From Pantoea sp. Lij88 (lineage in GTDB: Bacteria; Pseudomonadota; Gammaproteobacteria; Enterobacterales; Enterobacteriaceae), in assembly GCF_030062155.1 (NCBI RefSeq), contig NZ_CP118267.1, forward strand, positions 372,001 through 436,000: a DNA stretch of 64,000 nt. The letters run 5' to 3'. Of the stretch, positions 45,561-54,732 are shown in pieces. Numbering within the stretch: the stretch's first letter is position 1; every line of letters starts with the position of its first letter. Under the pieces are notes generated by a model. That model was not told the origin of the DNA, did no database searches, and saw nothing but the letters and a program-made list of their open reading frames with translations. A program made the position numbers and the translations under genes.

Positions 45561-45584
45561 AAAAAAGCCGCCATTGCTGGCGGC
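45561..45584 (-). terminator. Terminator of the fourfold-repeat membrane protein gene
   Basis: On the minus strand GCCGCCA-N4-TGGCGGC is followed by TTTTTT. It lies 52 bases past the stop of the gene at 45636. Confidence 0.8.
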
Positions 45585-45635
45585 CCTGATAGCGCGTATG
45601 AATGCGTTGCCTGTCGGTCTGGCGGTCGCGCTGTT

Positions 45636-46409
45636 TTAATTGGCCGCTGCCGTTTTCATGGCCGGGCGCTGTGGCAGCACCACCAGGCAGGCGATGATGA
45701 TCAGTGCCAGCGTCAGCGAGGCACCGTAGCGACTCAGCGCCAGTCCGCCTGAGGCAAGGGGTTTATCCAGGAAATCGCCGACAACGGCACCCAGAGGTCG
45801 GGTCAGGATAAAGGCCGCCCAGAAAAGCGCAGTGCGTGAAAGTGAGGTAAAGCGACTGGCCGCCCAGATGATCACCAGCGCGCCAACAAACAGCAGTATC
45901 CCGCCATCGTAGCCCAGACCTTCTGTGTCTGCTGTCCAGTCACCTAACGCCGTGCCCAGCGTCTGGGAAAACATAATAGTGACCCAGTAAAAGCTCTCGG
46001 TAACCGCGTTGTTCACCGAACTCACTGCGACCGTACCGCAGGTGATTTTCCAGAGGAAGAGCGAGAGGATGAGCAGTGTGCTCAGCAGCAGGGTGCCACC
46101 CAGATAACCAATGTTCAGTGAGCGATCGGCAAAATCTGCCATCGTTGTGCCGACCGTAGTGGTGGCAACCACGGTAAACCAGTAAATCCATTTGTTGAAG
46201 CTGTGACGGTTGATCTGCACGACCACCGCGATCAGAAAGATGATGGCGAAAATCAGTGTTCCGGTCAGGTACCCCAGATTCATCGACATAGTCACCGCAT
46301 CGCCGCCGGTTTCACCCAGGGTAGTTGCAGCGATTTTGGTTAACCAGAAAGCCGCGGTAACGGCCGGAACTTTACTCAGAGCGTGAGAGGCTGTGTTGTT
46401 ATTTTGCAT
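45636..46409 (-). CDS. Membrane protein with fourfold internal repeat (COG4705-like)
   Basis: 257 residues, about eight helices. A motif recurs four times at even spacing: KIAATTLGETGGD, VVATTTVGTTMADF, IMFSQTLGTALGDW and FILTRPLGAVVGDF. Each starts a two-helix unit, so the fold is a four-repeat channel or transporter. The family is found widely in bacteria and has no settled function; metal transport has been suggested for such repeats by analogy only. Confidence 0.75.
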   Translation of the reverse strand: MQNNNTASHALSKVPAVTAAFWLTKIAATTLGETGGDAVTMSMNLGYLTGTLIFAIIFLIAVVVQINRHSFNKWIYWFTVVATTTVGTTMADFADRSLNIGYLGGTLLLSTLLILSLFLWKITCGTVAVSSVNNAVTESFYWVTIMFSQTLGTALGDWTADTEGLGYDGGILLFVGALVIIWAASRFTSLSRTALFWAAFILTRPLGAVVGDFLDKPLASGGLALSRYGASLTLALIIIACLVVLPQRPAMKTAAAN

Positions 46410-47149
46410 AGGGTGATACTCCGGAAAAGCCCAACATGGGCTAATACAGTGGAGAGGTTATAGGATTAATCTTAAGGAAAGATTAAGCTGCAGGAATGGG
46501 TTGAGGGTTTATTCAAAATGTTTTCACGGCGTTCTGGTCGCGGTGAAAATACTCGGAGGTCAAACACGGTTCAGACGGGAAGCACATATCACGCTGTATT
46601 CAATGTTAATTTATGTGTTCCAGCAGGGAATAAGTGAACCTGGCCTGTGACGGGTTATCTGAGGTGCGCTACAACACGCTTCTGGCTGACAGGTCGCTAA
46701 AAGAAATAAAATTAAAGAATTATAAGGTGACTGTGCATTCTTTTCGGGTTTAGCCAGTTGCTCCCGACAGATGAAGAAGGATGAAACAGAAATCGCCGGT
46801 GACGTACAGGGACTCAGACAAGCTGAAAACACTACGTTTCCTCATCGCTGAGATATCACGCTGTCATTAAAGATTGAGGCCAGATGAGCCGATAACCTCA
46901 GGCTCATACTTCTGACACTGCATACTGTCATAGACGTTTTGCGAAGAACCATAGGGAAATGGCATCTCAGAAACTGCAGCCGCAGAGGTTCCGGTTTCAG
47001 CCAGCGTTTGATGGTGGTTATTCCTGCAATGATGAACCTGCCCCCGGAGCCGCCTTCAGCTTCAGGCGGGCAATAACGGTTATAATCAGGTCTGTAGCGA
47101 CGGGTATTGAGCTTATTTAATATCGTCAGCGACATCGGAGTCGGCCGCC
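46410..47149. other. Long gene-free stretch with a sigma-28-like promoter
   Basis: 740 bases without a credible ORF. At 46868-46895 the plus strand reads TAAA-N16-GCCGATAA, both sigma-28 boxes perfect but the spacer one base long. The next gene is the GGDEF cyclase 255 bases on. The leader could be a long 5' UTR or hold a small RNA; nothing else is recognised. Confidence 0.45.
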
Positions 47150-48397
47150 ATGAACACAATGATCAAACCCTCTTTTACCGCTGTCTGGTCTACAGACGCC
47201 CAGGGTATCTGCGTCGCCAGTCAGGCAAGCCCGGCGGGTCTGATGCCTGAACTGAAGGGCGTGACGCTGAGTTCATGGCTGAGGCTGGCGCAGGCTGATG
47301 ACGATGCGAAAATCGCGCTGAAACTGACTGCCGCGCTGGAAATGCTGACCCCTTTTCATATCGAAGTGCCGATCCACTGTCTGGATGGCAAGACGCGCCG
47401 TGTGCTTTTGTCCGGCTTACCGGACGCCCAGCCTGGTACATCTCACCTGCAATATAACGGCTTCATTCTTGATGTGACCGGACAGCGTAAGGCGCTGGAA
47501 GATGCACTGCGCACCGCAGCAGAATATCGTTTGTTAATTGAAAACAGCACCGATCTGATTGCCCATTGCGACGCGGAAGGCCGTTACGTTTCCATCTCGC
47601 CTTCTTATAGCGAAATGATTGGCTGGACTGCCGAAGAAGTCGTCGGCCAGATGGTGGTGGATTTCCTGCATCCCGACGATCGCGGATTAGCCACTGAAGC
47701 GCTGGGCTGTATCTTCAGCGGGGGCGTGCTGCCGGATGTGGTTGAGGTGCGTAAACTGCATCGTGACGGCCATTACATCAATCTGGGCACAAAAGCCTGT
47801 GGCGTCATCAACCCTAATTCCGGCAAAAATATTGGTGCCGTGCTGGTTTCACGCGACATCACGCGAGACAAAGAACGGATGCGCGATCTTGAGAAGCTGG
47901 CGACCCTGGACACGCTGACCGGACTGCATAATCGTGCCTGGATCATCGAGAAGGTGGGCTGCATGCTGTCGCAGACAGACGATCAGGCTTTCACCACCGT
48001 GATGTTTATCGATTTGAATGGGTTTAAGGCGGTGAACGATCTGATGGGCCACGCGACAGGTGATGCTTTATTGCAACAGTTCAGTGAACGGCTGCAACGC
48101 TGCATGCGTCCGGGCGACTCGGTGGCGCGGCTGGGTGGAGATGAGTTTGTCGTGGCAGCGAAGTGCAGCAACCGCGAAGCCGCTTCCGCCATTGCCCGGC
48201 GGATTATCGACAGTCTGCACGAGCCATTCGCCATTGATAACAGGGATGTGCGCATCGGCGCGGCGATTGGGATCAGCCTGGCCCGTTTCGGTACGGCATC
48301 GGCCAAAATGTTATTCGAAAACGCGGACAAGGCGATGTACCAGGCCAAAGCACGGCGCGATGGCTCTTATCAGTTTTTTGAGTCCGCAGCGGATTAG
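47150..48397 (+). CDS. PAS-PAS-GGDEF diguanylate cyclase
   Basis: 415 residues, soluble. An N-terminal PAS-like part (about 5-115) is followed by a clear PAS domain (about 125-240: LIENSTDLIAHCDAEGRYVS, with the PAC end GAVLVSRDITRDKERMRDLE) and a GGDEF domain with LATLDTLTGLHNRAW and the active GGDEF at 329-333. RPGD five residues before it is the RxxD inhibitory site. It should make c-di-GMP with product feedback. It opposes the EAL protein at 15200. GGAG lies upstream of the ATG. Confidence 0.92.
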   Translation: MNTMIKPSFTAVWSTDAQGICVASQASPAGLMPELKGVTLSSWLRLAQADDDAKIALKLTAALEMLTPFHIEVPIHCLDGKTRRVLLSGLPDAQPGTSHLQYNGFILDVTGQRKALEDALRTAAEYRLLIENSTDLIAHCDAEGRYVSISPSYSEMIGWTAEEVVGQMVVDFLHPDDRGLATEALGCIFSGGVLPDVVEVRKLHRDGHYINLGTKACGVINPNSGKNIGAVLVSRDITRDKERMRDLEKLATLDTLTGLHNRAWIIEKVGCMLSQTDDQAFTTVMFIDLNGFKAVNDLMGHATGDALLQQFSERLQRCMRPGDSVARLGGDEFVVAAKCSNREAASAIARRIIDSLHEPFAIDNRDVRIGAAIGISLARFGTASAKMLFENADKAMYQAKARRDGSYQFFESAAD

Positions 48398-48508
48398 TTG
48401 ACGCCCAGGATTGCGTGTTTCGTTTGCGGCCCTGCAGGGCTTTTACTGAACTTCTCCGCTCATCAACCTGACGCTATCGCCATGCCGCAGCAGCGTCCGG
48501 GCTAAGGT

Positions 48509-48892
48509 TTATATCGATTCTTCCCCATCCCGCCCATCATCATAAACCGCCTGCGCCTGTTCCATCGCTCCCCCATGTTGCTTCGCCCAGCTCACCAGCG
48601 CGATAAACGGATCCTGTAAAGTCCGGCCCAGCGGCGTAATCGAATATTCGACCGCCACGGGGGAGGAGGCGATCACACGGCGGCTCACCAGTCCATTTCG
48701 TTCCAGTCGCCGCAGTGCCTCCGTCAGAGACTTATGGGTAATGGGATCGAGCCTGCGCTTAATGGCGTTAAAACGTGACGGCTGGGAGCACAACACGGTC
48801 AGAATCAATACTGACCATTTGTTTGCCACCTGTTCCAGAATAGGGCGCGTGCTGTTGATCTCGGCCAGCACAACGGTGATATCAGTGGTCAT
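48509..48892 (-). CDS. HxlR-family transcriptional regulator
   Basis: 127 residues from the ATG at 48892 after AAGGAAA. The winged-helix core reads EQVANKWSVLILTVLCSQPS and RFNAIKRRLDPITHKSLTEA, typical HxlR. It is divergent from an SDR gene 101 bases away and probably controls it; the gap has GGTGTACATC and GGGTGTCTAATC half-repeats. Confidence 0.88.
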   Translation of the reverse strand: MTTDITVVLAEINSTRPILEQVANKWSVLILTVLCSQPSRFNAIKRRLDPITHKSLTEALRRLERNGLVSRRVIASSPVAVEYSITPLGRTLQDPFIALVSWAKQHGGAMEQAQAVYDDGRDGEESI

Positions 48893-48993
48893 GAGGTTTC
48901 CTTGAGGATATCTGGTGTACATCAGGTGCGTAATTGACACTAAATATAATAAATATACCATCGGGTGTCTAATCTCTATCCGGAGCAGTAATA

Positions 48994-49719
48994 ATGAAAC
49001 TAAGTGGAAAGATCGCCCTGGTCACGGGTGGTAATAGCGGTATTGGCCTCGCTGTTGCCCGTCGTTTTGTTCAGGAAGGTGCACGGGTTTTTATAACGGG
49101 CCGACGTGAAGCTCAGCTGGCTGAGGCTGTTGCGCTGATTGGCGGAGAGGTTGAGGCGATTGCCGGTGACATCACCCGCACAGGCGACCTAGAACGTCTG
49201 TTTGAAACGCTCAAAACCAGGGCTGGCCGGCTCGACATCCTCGTTAATTCGTCTGGCGTGTCAGAGCCTGCGAGCCTGGAAGAGACCACCGAGCAGCACC
49301 TTGATCGCATCTTTAATCTGAATGTACGCGCCATGGTGTTGACGGTTCAGCACGCGGTGCGGCTTATGGACGAGGGCAGCAGCATCGTGCTGGTGGGTTC
49401 GATTGCGGGGAGCATCGCCAATCCCGGCTATGCTGCCTATTCCGCCAGCAAGGCCGCAGTACGGTCCTATGCCCGCACCTGGAACAGCGAGCTGGCACCG
49501 CGCGGCATCAGAGTTAACACACTCAGCCCTGGCCCCACTGACACACCGATGTTTAGCCAGGCCAGCGATGAAATCAGGCAGACGCTAAGCGCACGGATCC
49601 CGGCAAAGCGGCTCGGCAATCCTGATGAAGTGGCGGCCGCCGCACTGTTTCTGGCCTCTGATGAAAGCAGTTACGTTAGCGGCACCGAACTGGTGATTGA
49701 TGGCGGCATGACGGCATAG
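48994..49719 (+). CDS. Short-chain dehydrogenase/reductase
   Basis: 241 residues. NAD(P)-binding TGGNSGIGLAVARRF, the NSSG motif (variant of NNAG), catalytic Ser in VLVGSIAGSIA, and YSASKAA with the Tyr-Lys pair; C-terminal YVSGTELVIDGGM. A classical SDR of unknown substrate, in a divergent pair with HxlR as is common for quinone or aldehyde detoxification genes. Confidence 0.9.
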   Translation: MKLSGKIALVTGGNSGIGLAVARRFVQEGARVFITGRREAQLAEAVALIGGEVEAIAGDITRTGDLERLFETLKTRAGRLDILVNSSGVSEPASLEETTEQHLDRIFNLNVRAMVLTVQHAVRLMDEGSSIVLVGSIAGSIANPGYAAYSASKAAVRSYARTWNSELAPRGIRVNTLSPGPTDTPMFSQASDEIRQTLSARIPAKRLGNPDEVAAAALFLASDESSYVSGTELVIDGGMTA

Positions 49720-49833
49720 GGGTTAGCGCCGGGCGTTGGGGGATAGGGCGAGGGAATGGCGGGGGAGGATTTGACTCATTAAGACGCTCCCCCATGCTGT
49801 TCCCGCCAGGAACACTTTTAACACTGATATTTG

Positions 49834-49866
49834 CTTGCCCTGGATTTGTTCTGGGGCAAGTTTTTT
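49834..49866 (+). terminator. Terminator of the SDR gene
   Basis: CTTGCCC-N13-GGGCAAG followed by TTTTTT, about 115 bases after the SDR stop, overlapping the end of the convergent ORF by two bases. Confidence 0.8.
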
Positions 49867-50251
49867 ATTGTGAGGCAGAACGTCGGTCCATGATCTCTTT
49901 CACGTAATGCTCAATACCGATGTGGTGTTCACGGTTTATCTCAGAAATAAATGTCCGCAGGAAATCTGATGTTGAGTGGAGAGTGTTCATGACCAGTTTG
50001 TCGAAGTCTTTCTGGGTTAAGCGTTCATACCCTTTAAGCGTCGAACGCTGAAGCAGGGTATGCGCCGTAATTTCGAGAACAGCACGTCTGTAATCATCGG
50101 AAAGCAGAATATCCAGATCGTCCCGGCTGATCTCAAAGGCAAATTCATAGCTCATAAAACCAGAATCAACTGGCAGCGAGTAGATCAGTTTCCCCTCCTC
50201 CTGCGTGACATGAGGCTCATATCCCTCACCCATGAGATTTACTGACTGCAT
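49865..50251 (-). CDS. Hypothetical protein
   Basis: 128 residues with AAGGAG before the ATG. The first 50 residues are beta-like (GKLIYSLPVDSGFMSYEFAF), the rest helical. No family recognised; cytosolic. The strong ribosome-binding site and own terminator on the convergent side make it a likely real gene. Confidence 0.6.
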   Translation of the reverse strand: MQSVNLMGEGYEPHVTQEEGKLIYSLPVDSGFMSYEFAFEISRDDLDILLSDDYRRAVLEITAHTLLQRSTLKGYERLTQKDFDKLVMNTLHSTSDFLRTFISEINREHHIGIEHYVKEIMDRRSASQ

Positions 50252-50426
50252 ATTGAGCTCCTTGATTTTCAGCCCAGGGTTGAGATTTCAATAGTTAAAA
50301 CCATCGGAATCAATGTTTTCCGTTTTTCCGCTTCTCCCCGCTATTTTAAAGACAAAAAATAGCAGGGAGGAAGTCGTCGCTTTCACCTTCTGGAAAAAGC
50401 CTTATGCGATGCGCCTGAACGGGTCT

Positions 50427-51857
50427 TTAGCGACCAGCACAAACCGCCGGTTTTCTTGTCTGCCACGGACAGGCGTTTTCAAGCTGACCCGCCAGTGCCA
50501 GCAATAAATTCTCCTGATTAAATCCTGCACAAAACTGCATGCCAATCGGCAGGTTAAGGGAATAATGGAAGCCCAGAGGAACTGACATCGCGGGAGTTCC
50601 GCATACGTTCGCCAGCGCAGTAAACGGTGACTGATTGAAAACGTGATGCATCCAGCCGCGCCCATCTGCGTCGTGCTGATGACGATTGTAATCACCGAGC
50701 AGACCTGGCAGAGCGGGAAGAGTGGGTGTCAGCAGAATATCGTATGCCTGATAAAATTGCCCCATCGCTTGCGTGACGGTGTTTCGCATATGCATTGCAC
50801 CGACCAGCTCAGTAGCCGTAAGAGAATGGCCAAGTTTCCACAGAGCGAGGCTTGCCGGTTCCAGCATCTCATTATTAACGGGATTGCTGGTTGCTGACGC
50901 CAGCCCATCGATCCAGGCTGCGGTATTAGCTGCCCAGAAGCGTGTGTTCAGTTCAACAAAATTGTCCCAACTGCCGATTTGGGGCGTGGCGTCCTCCACC
51001 TGATGACCCAGCGCGATAAGCTGTCCGATAGTTTTATTGAGCGCTTCGACGACTTCTGGCTGGCTGCGCTGACCGTTCAGCGGATGCGTCATGACACCGA
51101 TTTTCAGTGAACCCGGATTCTGAGATCCGCAGTCATTCAGATTTGGATGGGATGCAGCAACGATAAAAGGATCACCTACCTCATTACCCTGAACGGCGTT
51201 CAGTAGCGCAGCGGTGTCACGAACGGTTCGGCTGACAAATCCATGCACGGCAAGACCTGACCAGACTTCATCGACATCAGGTCCCATGCTGATACGTCCG
51301 CGGCTTGGCTTCAGTCCGAACAAACCATTCGCTGAAGCAGGCACCCGGATTGACCCGCCGCCATCAGTAGCATGCGCGGCTGGCACCATGCCTGACGCGA
51401 CCGCGGCAGCTGAACCGCCACTGGAACCTCCGGCACTGTAATCTGTATTCCACGGGTTGCGCGTGCCACCGTTAAAGCGTGGCTCCGTGGTCGTGCTCGC
51501 AGCCAGTTCGGGTGTTGTTGTTCGTCCCAAAAGTACAAGCCCTGCCTCCCGCATTTTGCGGGTCAGGTTTGAATCCTGTGACGAAACGTATCCGGCTGCC
51601 AGTCGGCTTCCCAGTTCATTTCGACGGTTTTTTACCGCTATTCCCAGGTCCTTGAGCAGCATGGGAACGCCCTGAAGCACGCCTGAACTCAGGCCACACT
51701 CATCATCCCAGACCTCAATGACGGCGTTAATTTCATCATTCACTTTCGTGATGGCGTTGATGGCAGCATCTCTGACTTCCTGCGCTGTTACCTCGCCCAG
51801 GGATATGAGTTCAGCCAGGCCGGTGCCGTCGAACGAAGTATATTCTGTCAGTTTCAT
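50427..51857 (-). CDS. Amidase-signature hydrolase
   Basis: 476 residues. The Ser-cisSer-Lys triad is present: MLLKDLG (K69), [15 protein letters not shown] (S145/S146) and [10 protein letters not shown] (S169). It cleaves amide bonds of unknown small substrates in the cytosol. Divergent from a TetR gene 119 bases away, with three operators in between; the TetR is the likely repressor. Confidence 0.9.
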   Translation of the reverse strand: MKLTEYTSFDGTGLAELISLGEVTAQEVRDAAINAITKVNDEINAVIEVWDDECGLSSGVLQGVPMLLKDLGIAVKNRRNELGSRLAAGYVSSQDSNLTRKMREAGLVLLGRTTTPELAASTTTEPRFNGGTRNPWNTDYSAGGSSGGSAAAVASGMVPAAHATDGGGSIRVPASANGLFGLKPSRGRISMGPDVDEVWSGLAVHGFVSRTVRDTAALLNAVQGNEVGDPFIVAASHPNLNDCGSQNPGSLKIGVMTHPLNGQRSQPEVVEALNKTIGQLIALGHQVEDATPQIGSWDNFVELNTRFWAANTAAWIDGLASATSNPVNNEMLEPASLALWKLGHSLTATELVGAMHMRNTVTQAMGQFYQAYDILLTPTLPALPGLLGDYNRHQHDADGRGWMHHVFNQSPFTALANVCGTPAMSVPLGFHYSLNLPIGMQFCAGFNQENLLLALAGQLENACPWQTRKPAVCAGR

Positions 51858-51902
51858 GGTTTCCGCTTAGGGTTGCTTGTGCTTTAAAGGCACGCTTAAA
51901 GT

Positions 51903-51956
51903 ATACTGGGTAGTATCTTTTGATACTGATCGGTATCGTACGATACTAGTTAGTAT
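51903..51956. promoter_or_regulatory. Three tandem operators with exact 20-bp period
   Basis: ATACT-N4-AGTAT occurs at 51903-51916 and 51943-51956, with ATACT-N4-GGTAT at 51923-51936 between them. Centres are 20 bp apart, so all face the same side of the helix. The joins also give perfect palindromes: AGTATC-N4-GATACT (51912-51927) and GTATCGTACGATAC (51933-51946). They cover the promoters of both the amidase and tetR. Confidence 0.8.
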
Positions 51957-51976
51957 CGTTGCAACTGGGAAAACTC

Positions 51977-52555
51977 ATGCAGAGAACATCACAACCCCGA
52001 CTGCCACCTCGTGAACGCATCCTGCAGGCGGCGGAAAGTCTGTTTTATCAGGAAGGCATAACCCGGGTGACCGTGGATGCAATCGCAGCGAAAGCGGAGT
52101 CGACCAAAATGACCTTATATCGGCATTTCGCGTCCAAAGAGGCTCTGGTACAGGTGTGGATCACGTTACTGATTGAGGACTACAACCGGGTATGGGAGGC
52201 GCTGGCGGCACAATACGAACAGCAACCAGGTGCGCAGATTATGGGTTTTGCCCGTTATCTGAAGGAAAATCTGGCGGGAACATTACAGCGAGGATGTCCC
52301 TTCACAAACACTCTGGCAGAAACCACAGGTCAATTTCCTGAAATCAGGGAGCTGATCTTTGCTCACAAGAAGAAGCAGTTTAACAGGCTGGTTTCGCTCT
52401 GCGGCGCAGCAGGTATTACCGATCCACAGACGCTTGCGAAGGAGATAACGCTCATCCTGGAAGGCCTGCAGGTGGTGGCACAGAATGAAGGGTTCGATGG
52501 TGCTGCAGATTTCGTGCTGCAGAAACTGGAAGATAAACTCAGGCTGGCTATGTGA
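51977..52555 (+). CDS. TetR-family repressor
   Basis: 192 residues. HTH: RERILQAAESLFYQEGITRV then TVDAIAAKAESTKMTLYRHF. The C-terminal part resembles the YcdC/AcrR-like group (RGCPFTNTLAETTGQFPEIR). The ATG at 51977 is favoured over one six codons upstream, which would lie near the operators. It likely represses itself and the divergent amidase through the three operators. Confidence 0.88.
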   Translation: MQRTSQPRLPPRERILQAAESLFYQEGITRVTVDAIAAKAESTKMTLYRHFASKEALVQVWITLLIEDYNRVWEALAAQYEQQPGAQIMGFARYLKENLAGTLQRGCPFTNTLAETTGQFPEIRELIFAHKKKQFNRLVSLCGAAGITDPQTLAKEITLILEGLQVVAQNEGFDGAADFVLQKLEDKLRLAM

Positions 52556-52606
52556 TGGTGTATCACAGGCGTTGTCTCACGCGTAATGCTGAATGAAGAG
52601 ATAATT

Positions 52607-52630
52607 ATCCGCTTTGAGCGCAAAGCGGAT
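52607..52630. repeat. 24-bp palindrome, variant copy
   Basis: ATCCGCTTT-N6-AAAGCGGAT has 9-bp arms and the same 24-bp length and TCCGCT/AGCGGA core as copies 1 to 3. It lies between convergent tetR and the glycine-rich gene and may serve as terminator for both. Confidence 0.55.
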
Positions 52631-52650
52631 AGATCCAGGTAAGTTTGACT

Positions 52651-53034
52651 CTATGCGCTACTCATCCCCGGAATCCCGTTTTGGCCGCCATTGCCACCCT
52701 GACCTCCAGCCCCGCCGTTGCCTCCATTGGCGCCTCTTCCACCCATTCTGGCCTTACCTCCATTCCCGCCATTCGCGCCATTACCTCCATTCCCGCCCCG
52801 GCCTCCATTCGATGCGCCGTTGCCACCGTTTCCGCCATTCAGGCAATCGGTGCCAGCTACGCCATCTCTGCCATTCTGACCATCCGGGGAACCGCTTCGT
52901 CCATCCAGACCATTCTGGCTTTCGCAGGCAGCAAGTTGCGGCGTGAGCACGGTTTGAGTCGTCGCTGATACCGGCAGGCAACATATCCCGAGCGAGAAGG
53001 GTACGAGGGATAATAAATGTCGGATCCTGAACAT
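52651..53034 (-). CDS. Secreted glycine/asparagine-rich repeat protein
   Basis: 127 residues from the ATG at 53034 with GAGGAT upstream. The signal peptide ends near PVSA-TTQ. After a short lead with two Cys (AACESQNGLDGRSG and GTDCLNGG), about 60 residues are GGN/GNG/GAN triplets with little else. Such sequences can form polyglycine-II bundles or flexible surface coats. It lies 48 bases after the glutathione peroxidase gene, same strand. The function is unknown. Confidence 0.7.
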   Translation of the reverse strand: MFRIRHLLSLVPFSLGICCLPVSATTQTVLTPQLAACESQNGLDGRSGSPDGQNGRDGVAGTDCLNGGNGGNGASNGGRGGNGGNGANGGNGGKARMGGRGANGGNGGAGGQGGNGGQNGIPGMSSA

Positions 53035-53081
53035 CGTTAATTCATCCTCTTGATTGATGGTTACCACCCACAGCCACACTC

Positions 53082-53558
53082 TCAAAGGGCAGCAAGAATG
53101 GCGGTCTCCATTTTTTCCGGAGTGGTGGTCGGGGCAAATCGTTTAATCGGTTTGCCGTCACGCCCGATCAGGAACTTAGTGAAGTTCCACTTGATACGAC
53201 CACCCAAAATGCCGGGTAATTCATCTTTCAGGTAATGAAAAATCGGGTGCGTTGAGGTGCCATTGACGTCCACTTTCCCGAACATCGGAAAACTCACCCC
53301 GTAGTTGATGTGGCAGGTCTGCGCGATCTCATCGGCTCCGCCGGGTTCCTGCTTACCGAACTGGTTGCAGGGAAAACCCAGTACCACCAGCCCCTGGGCG
53401 GCATACTTTTTATAGAGTGTTTCAAGGCCTGCATATTGTGGCGTGAATCCACAATGACTGGCGGTGTTAACGACCAGCACCACCTTGCCAGCGTAGTCGA
53501 CCATCGGGACAGGCTGGCCTTTCAGGCTGGTGGCCGTGAGTTGATAAAAGGGAGACAT
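53082..53558 (-). CDS. Glutathione peroxidase
   Basis: 158 residues, thioredoxin fold. Catalytic Cys in NTASHCGFTPQY (C36), then LGFPCNQFGKQEPG and the Trp in KWNFTKFLIG complete the triad. It reduces hydroperoxides, in bacteria usually with thioredoxin as reductant. No signal peptide. GAGGAT precedes the ATG. Confidence 0.93.
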   Translation of the reverse strand: MSPFYQLTATSLKGQPVPMVDYAGKVVLVVNTASHCGFTPQYAGLETLYKKYAAQGLVVLGFPCNQFGKQEPGGADEIAQTCHINYGVSFPMFGKVDVNGTSTHPIFHYLKDELPGILGGRIKWNFTKFLIGRDGKPIKRFAPTTTPEKMETAILAAL

Positions 53559-53680
53559 GTTGTAATCCTCAGAGCGGAGGGTGTTTTACGTCAACATTAG
53601 CACAGTGCGGATAACGGCGGTGACGGGAGGGGAAGGTGTCTGGTCCGCATCTGAATCTGCGGCTGGCGTAAAGGCAGCAT

Positions 53681-53711
53681 AAGGCGGAAAGAAAAGCTCG
53701 CTCTCCGCCTT
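53681..53711. terminator. Hairpin between SDR2 and glutathione peroxidase genes
   Basis: AAGGCGGA and TCCGCCTT arms with a 15-nt loop, 26 bases past the SDR2 stop. No T-tract, so terminator function is tentative. Confidence 0.4.
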
Positions 53712-53736
53712 GAAATTTCACAGCGTGAGGGATGAC

Positions 53737-54537
53737 TCAGCCGTTATCGCGAAAACCGGGATAGAGGCTCATTCCGCCATCGATGAACAGCGTGGTGCCG
53801 TGAACGTAGTCAGACAGATCACTGGCAAGCCAGACGACGGCATTCGCTACATCTTCAGCCGCCCCGATGCGGCCATACGGGATGAGTTTTAACAGCTCTT
53901 TGCCCGCCTCACCTGAGGTGCTTTCCTTGTTAATCGCGGTCGCGATAGCGCCAGGTGCCACTGCATTGACACGAATCCGATCCTCACCCACTTCCTGCGC
54001 CAGGCTTTTCATCAGCATATCGACGCCGCCTTTAGATGCCGCATAGTTGACGTGTCCGGCCCATGGAATGAGCTGATGCACCGAGCTCATATGAATAATC
54101 TTACCCACCGCTCTGCTGAGTTCGGGGCGATGTTCCTGGCTACGGAACTGACGCAACGCAGCACGCGCGCAAAGGAACTGTCCGGTCAGGTTCACGTCCA
54201 GAACGGTATTCCAGTCCTCAAGCGTCATCTCAATGGAAGGAGCATCTTTCTGCAGTCCTGAATTCGCGATCAGGATATCCAGTCTGCCAAATTCAGCGAT
54301 CGTCTGGTCAAAGAGATTTTCAACGTCTGCCTCTTTGGATACGTCGCCCTTCACTGCGATGGCCCGGCCACCGTCTGCGCGGATTTTTTCAACCAGCTCC
54401 TCGGCAGGTTCCGCCTGGCTGTGGTAGTTAACCACCACACAGGCACCTTCTTTAGCGAGTGCTTCTGCGCAGCCATAGCCGAGACCTGAGCTGGCACCGG
54501 TAACCAGCGCAACCTGATTTTTGAGAGAAAAGATCAT
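53737..54537 (-). CDS. Short-chain dehydrogenase (glucose 1-dehydrogenase-like)
   Basis: 266 residues: TGASSGLGYGCAEALAKEGA (cofactor), IANSGLQ (NAG variant), IIHMSSVHQLIPWAGHVNYA with the catalytic Ser, YAASKGG Tyr-Lys pair, and GTTLFIDGGMSLYPGF at the end. The GMSLYPGF tail resembles bacterial glucose 1-dehydrogenases. The substrate is likely a sugar or polyol. Confidence 0.88.
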   Translation of the reverse strand: MIFSLKNQVALVTGASSGLGYGCAEALAKEGACVVVNYHSQAEPAEELVEKIRADGGRAIAVKGDVSKEADVENLFDQTIAEFGRLDILIANSGLQKDAPSIEMTLEDWNTVLDVNLTGQFLCARAALRQFRSQEHRPELSRAVGKIIHMSSVHQLIPWAGHVNYAASKGGVDMLMKSLAQEVGEDRIRVNAVAPGAIATAINKESTSGEAGKELLKLIPYGRIGAAEDVANAVVWLASDLSDYVHGTTLFIDGGMSLYPGFRDNG

Positions 54538-54732
54538 GAGGCTTCCTTAATTCTGTTAATGATGAGCGTCTTAACCCGGCAGGCATCATCCTGGGACTGA
54601 GTCACTGAATTATAGATGCGAAGTGCGGGGTTGGCCGTGGTTGCGTTAGGTATCGGAGTTCGCAGAATGCTGTTGATGCATTTAGCTTCCTCTCCTTTTA
54701 TCCTGACGAATATCATCAAAAAGGGTATGAGC

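Noticed and set aside
46842-47159. 105-codon minus-strand frame before the GGDEF gene
   Set aside because: It overlaps the sigma-28-like promoter and the GGDEF start, has Arg-rich low-quality composition and no homology I recognise.
52645-52968. Ala/Ser/Thr/Ile-rich plus-strand frame opposite the glycine-rich gene
   Set aside because: It is the complement of a simple GGN-type repeat; the minus strand has the signal peptide and ribosome-binding site.
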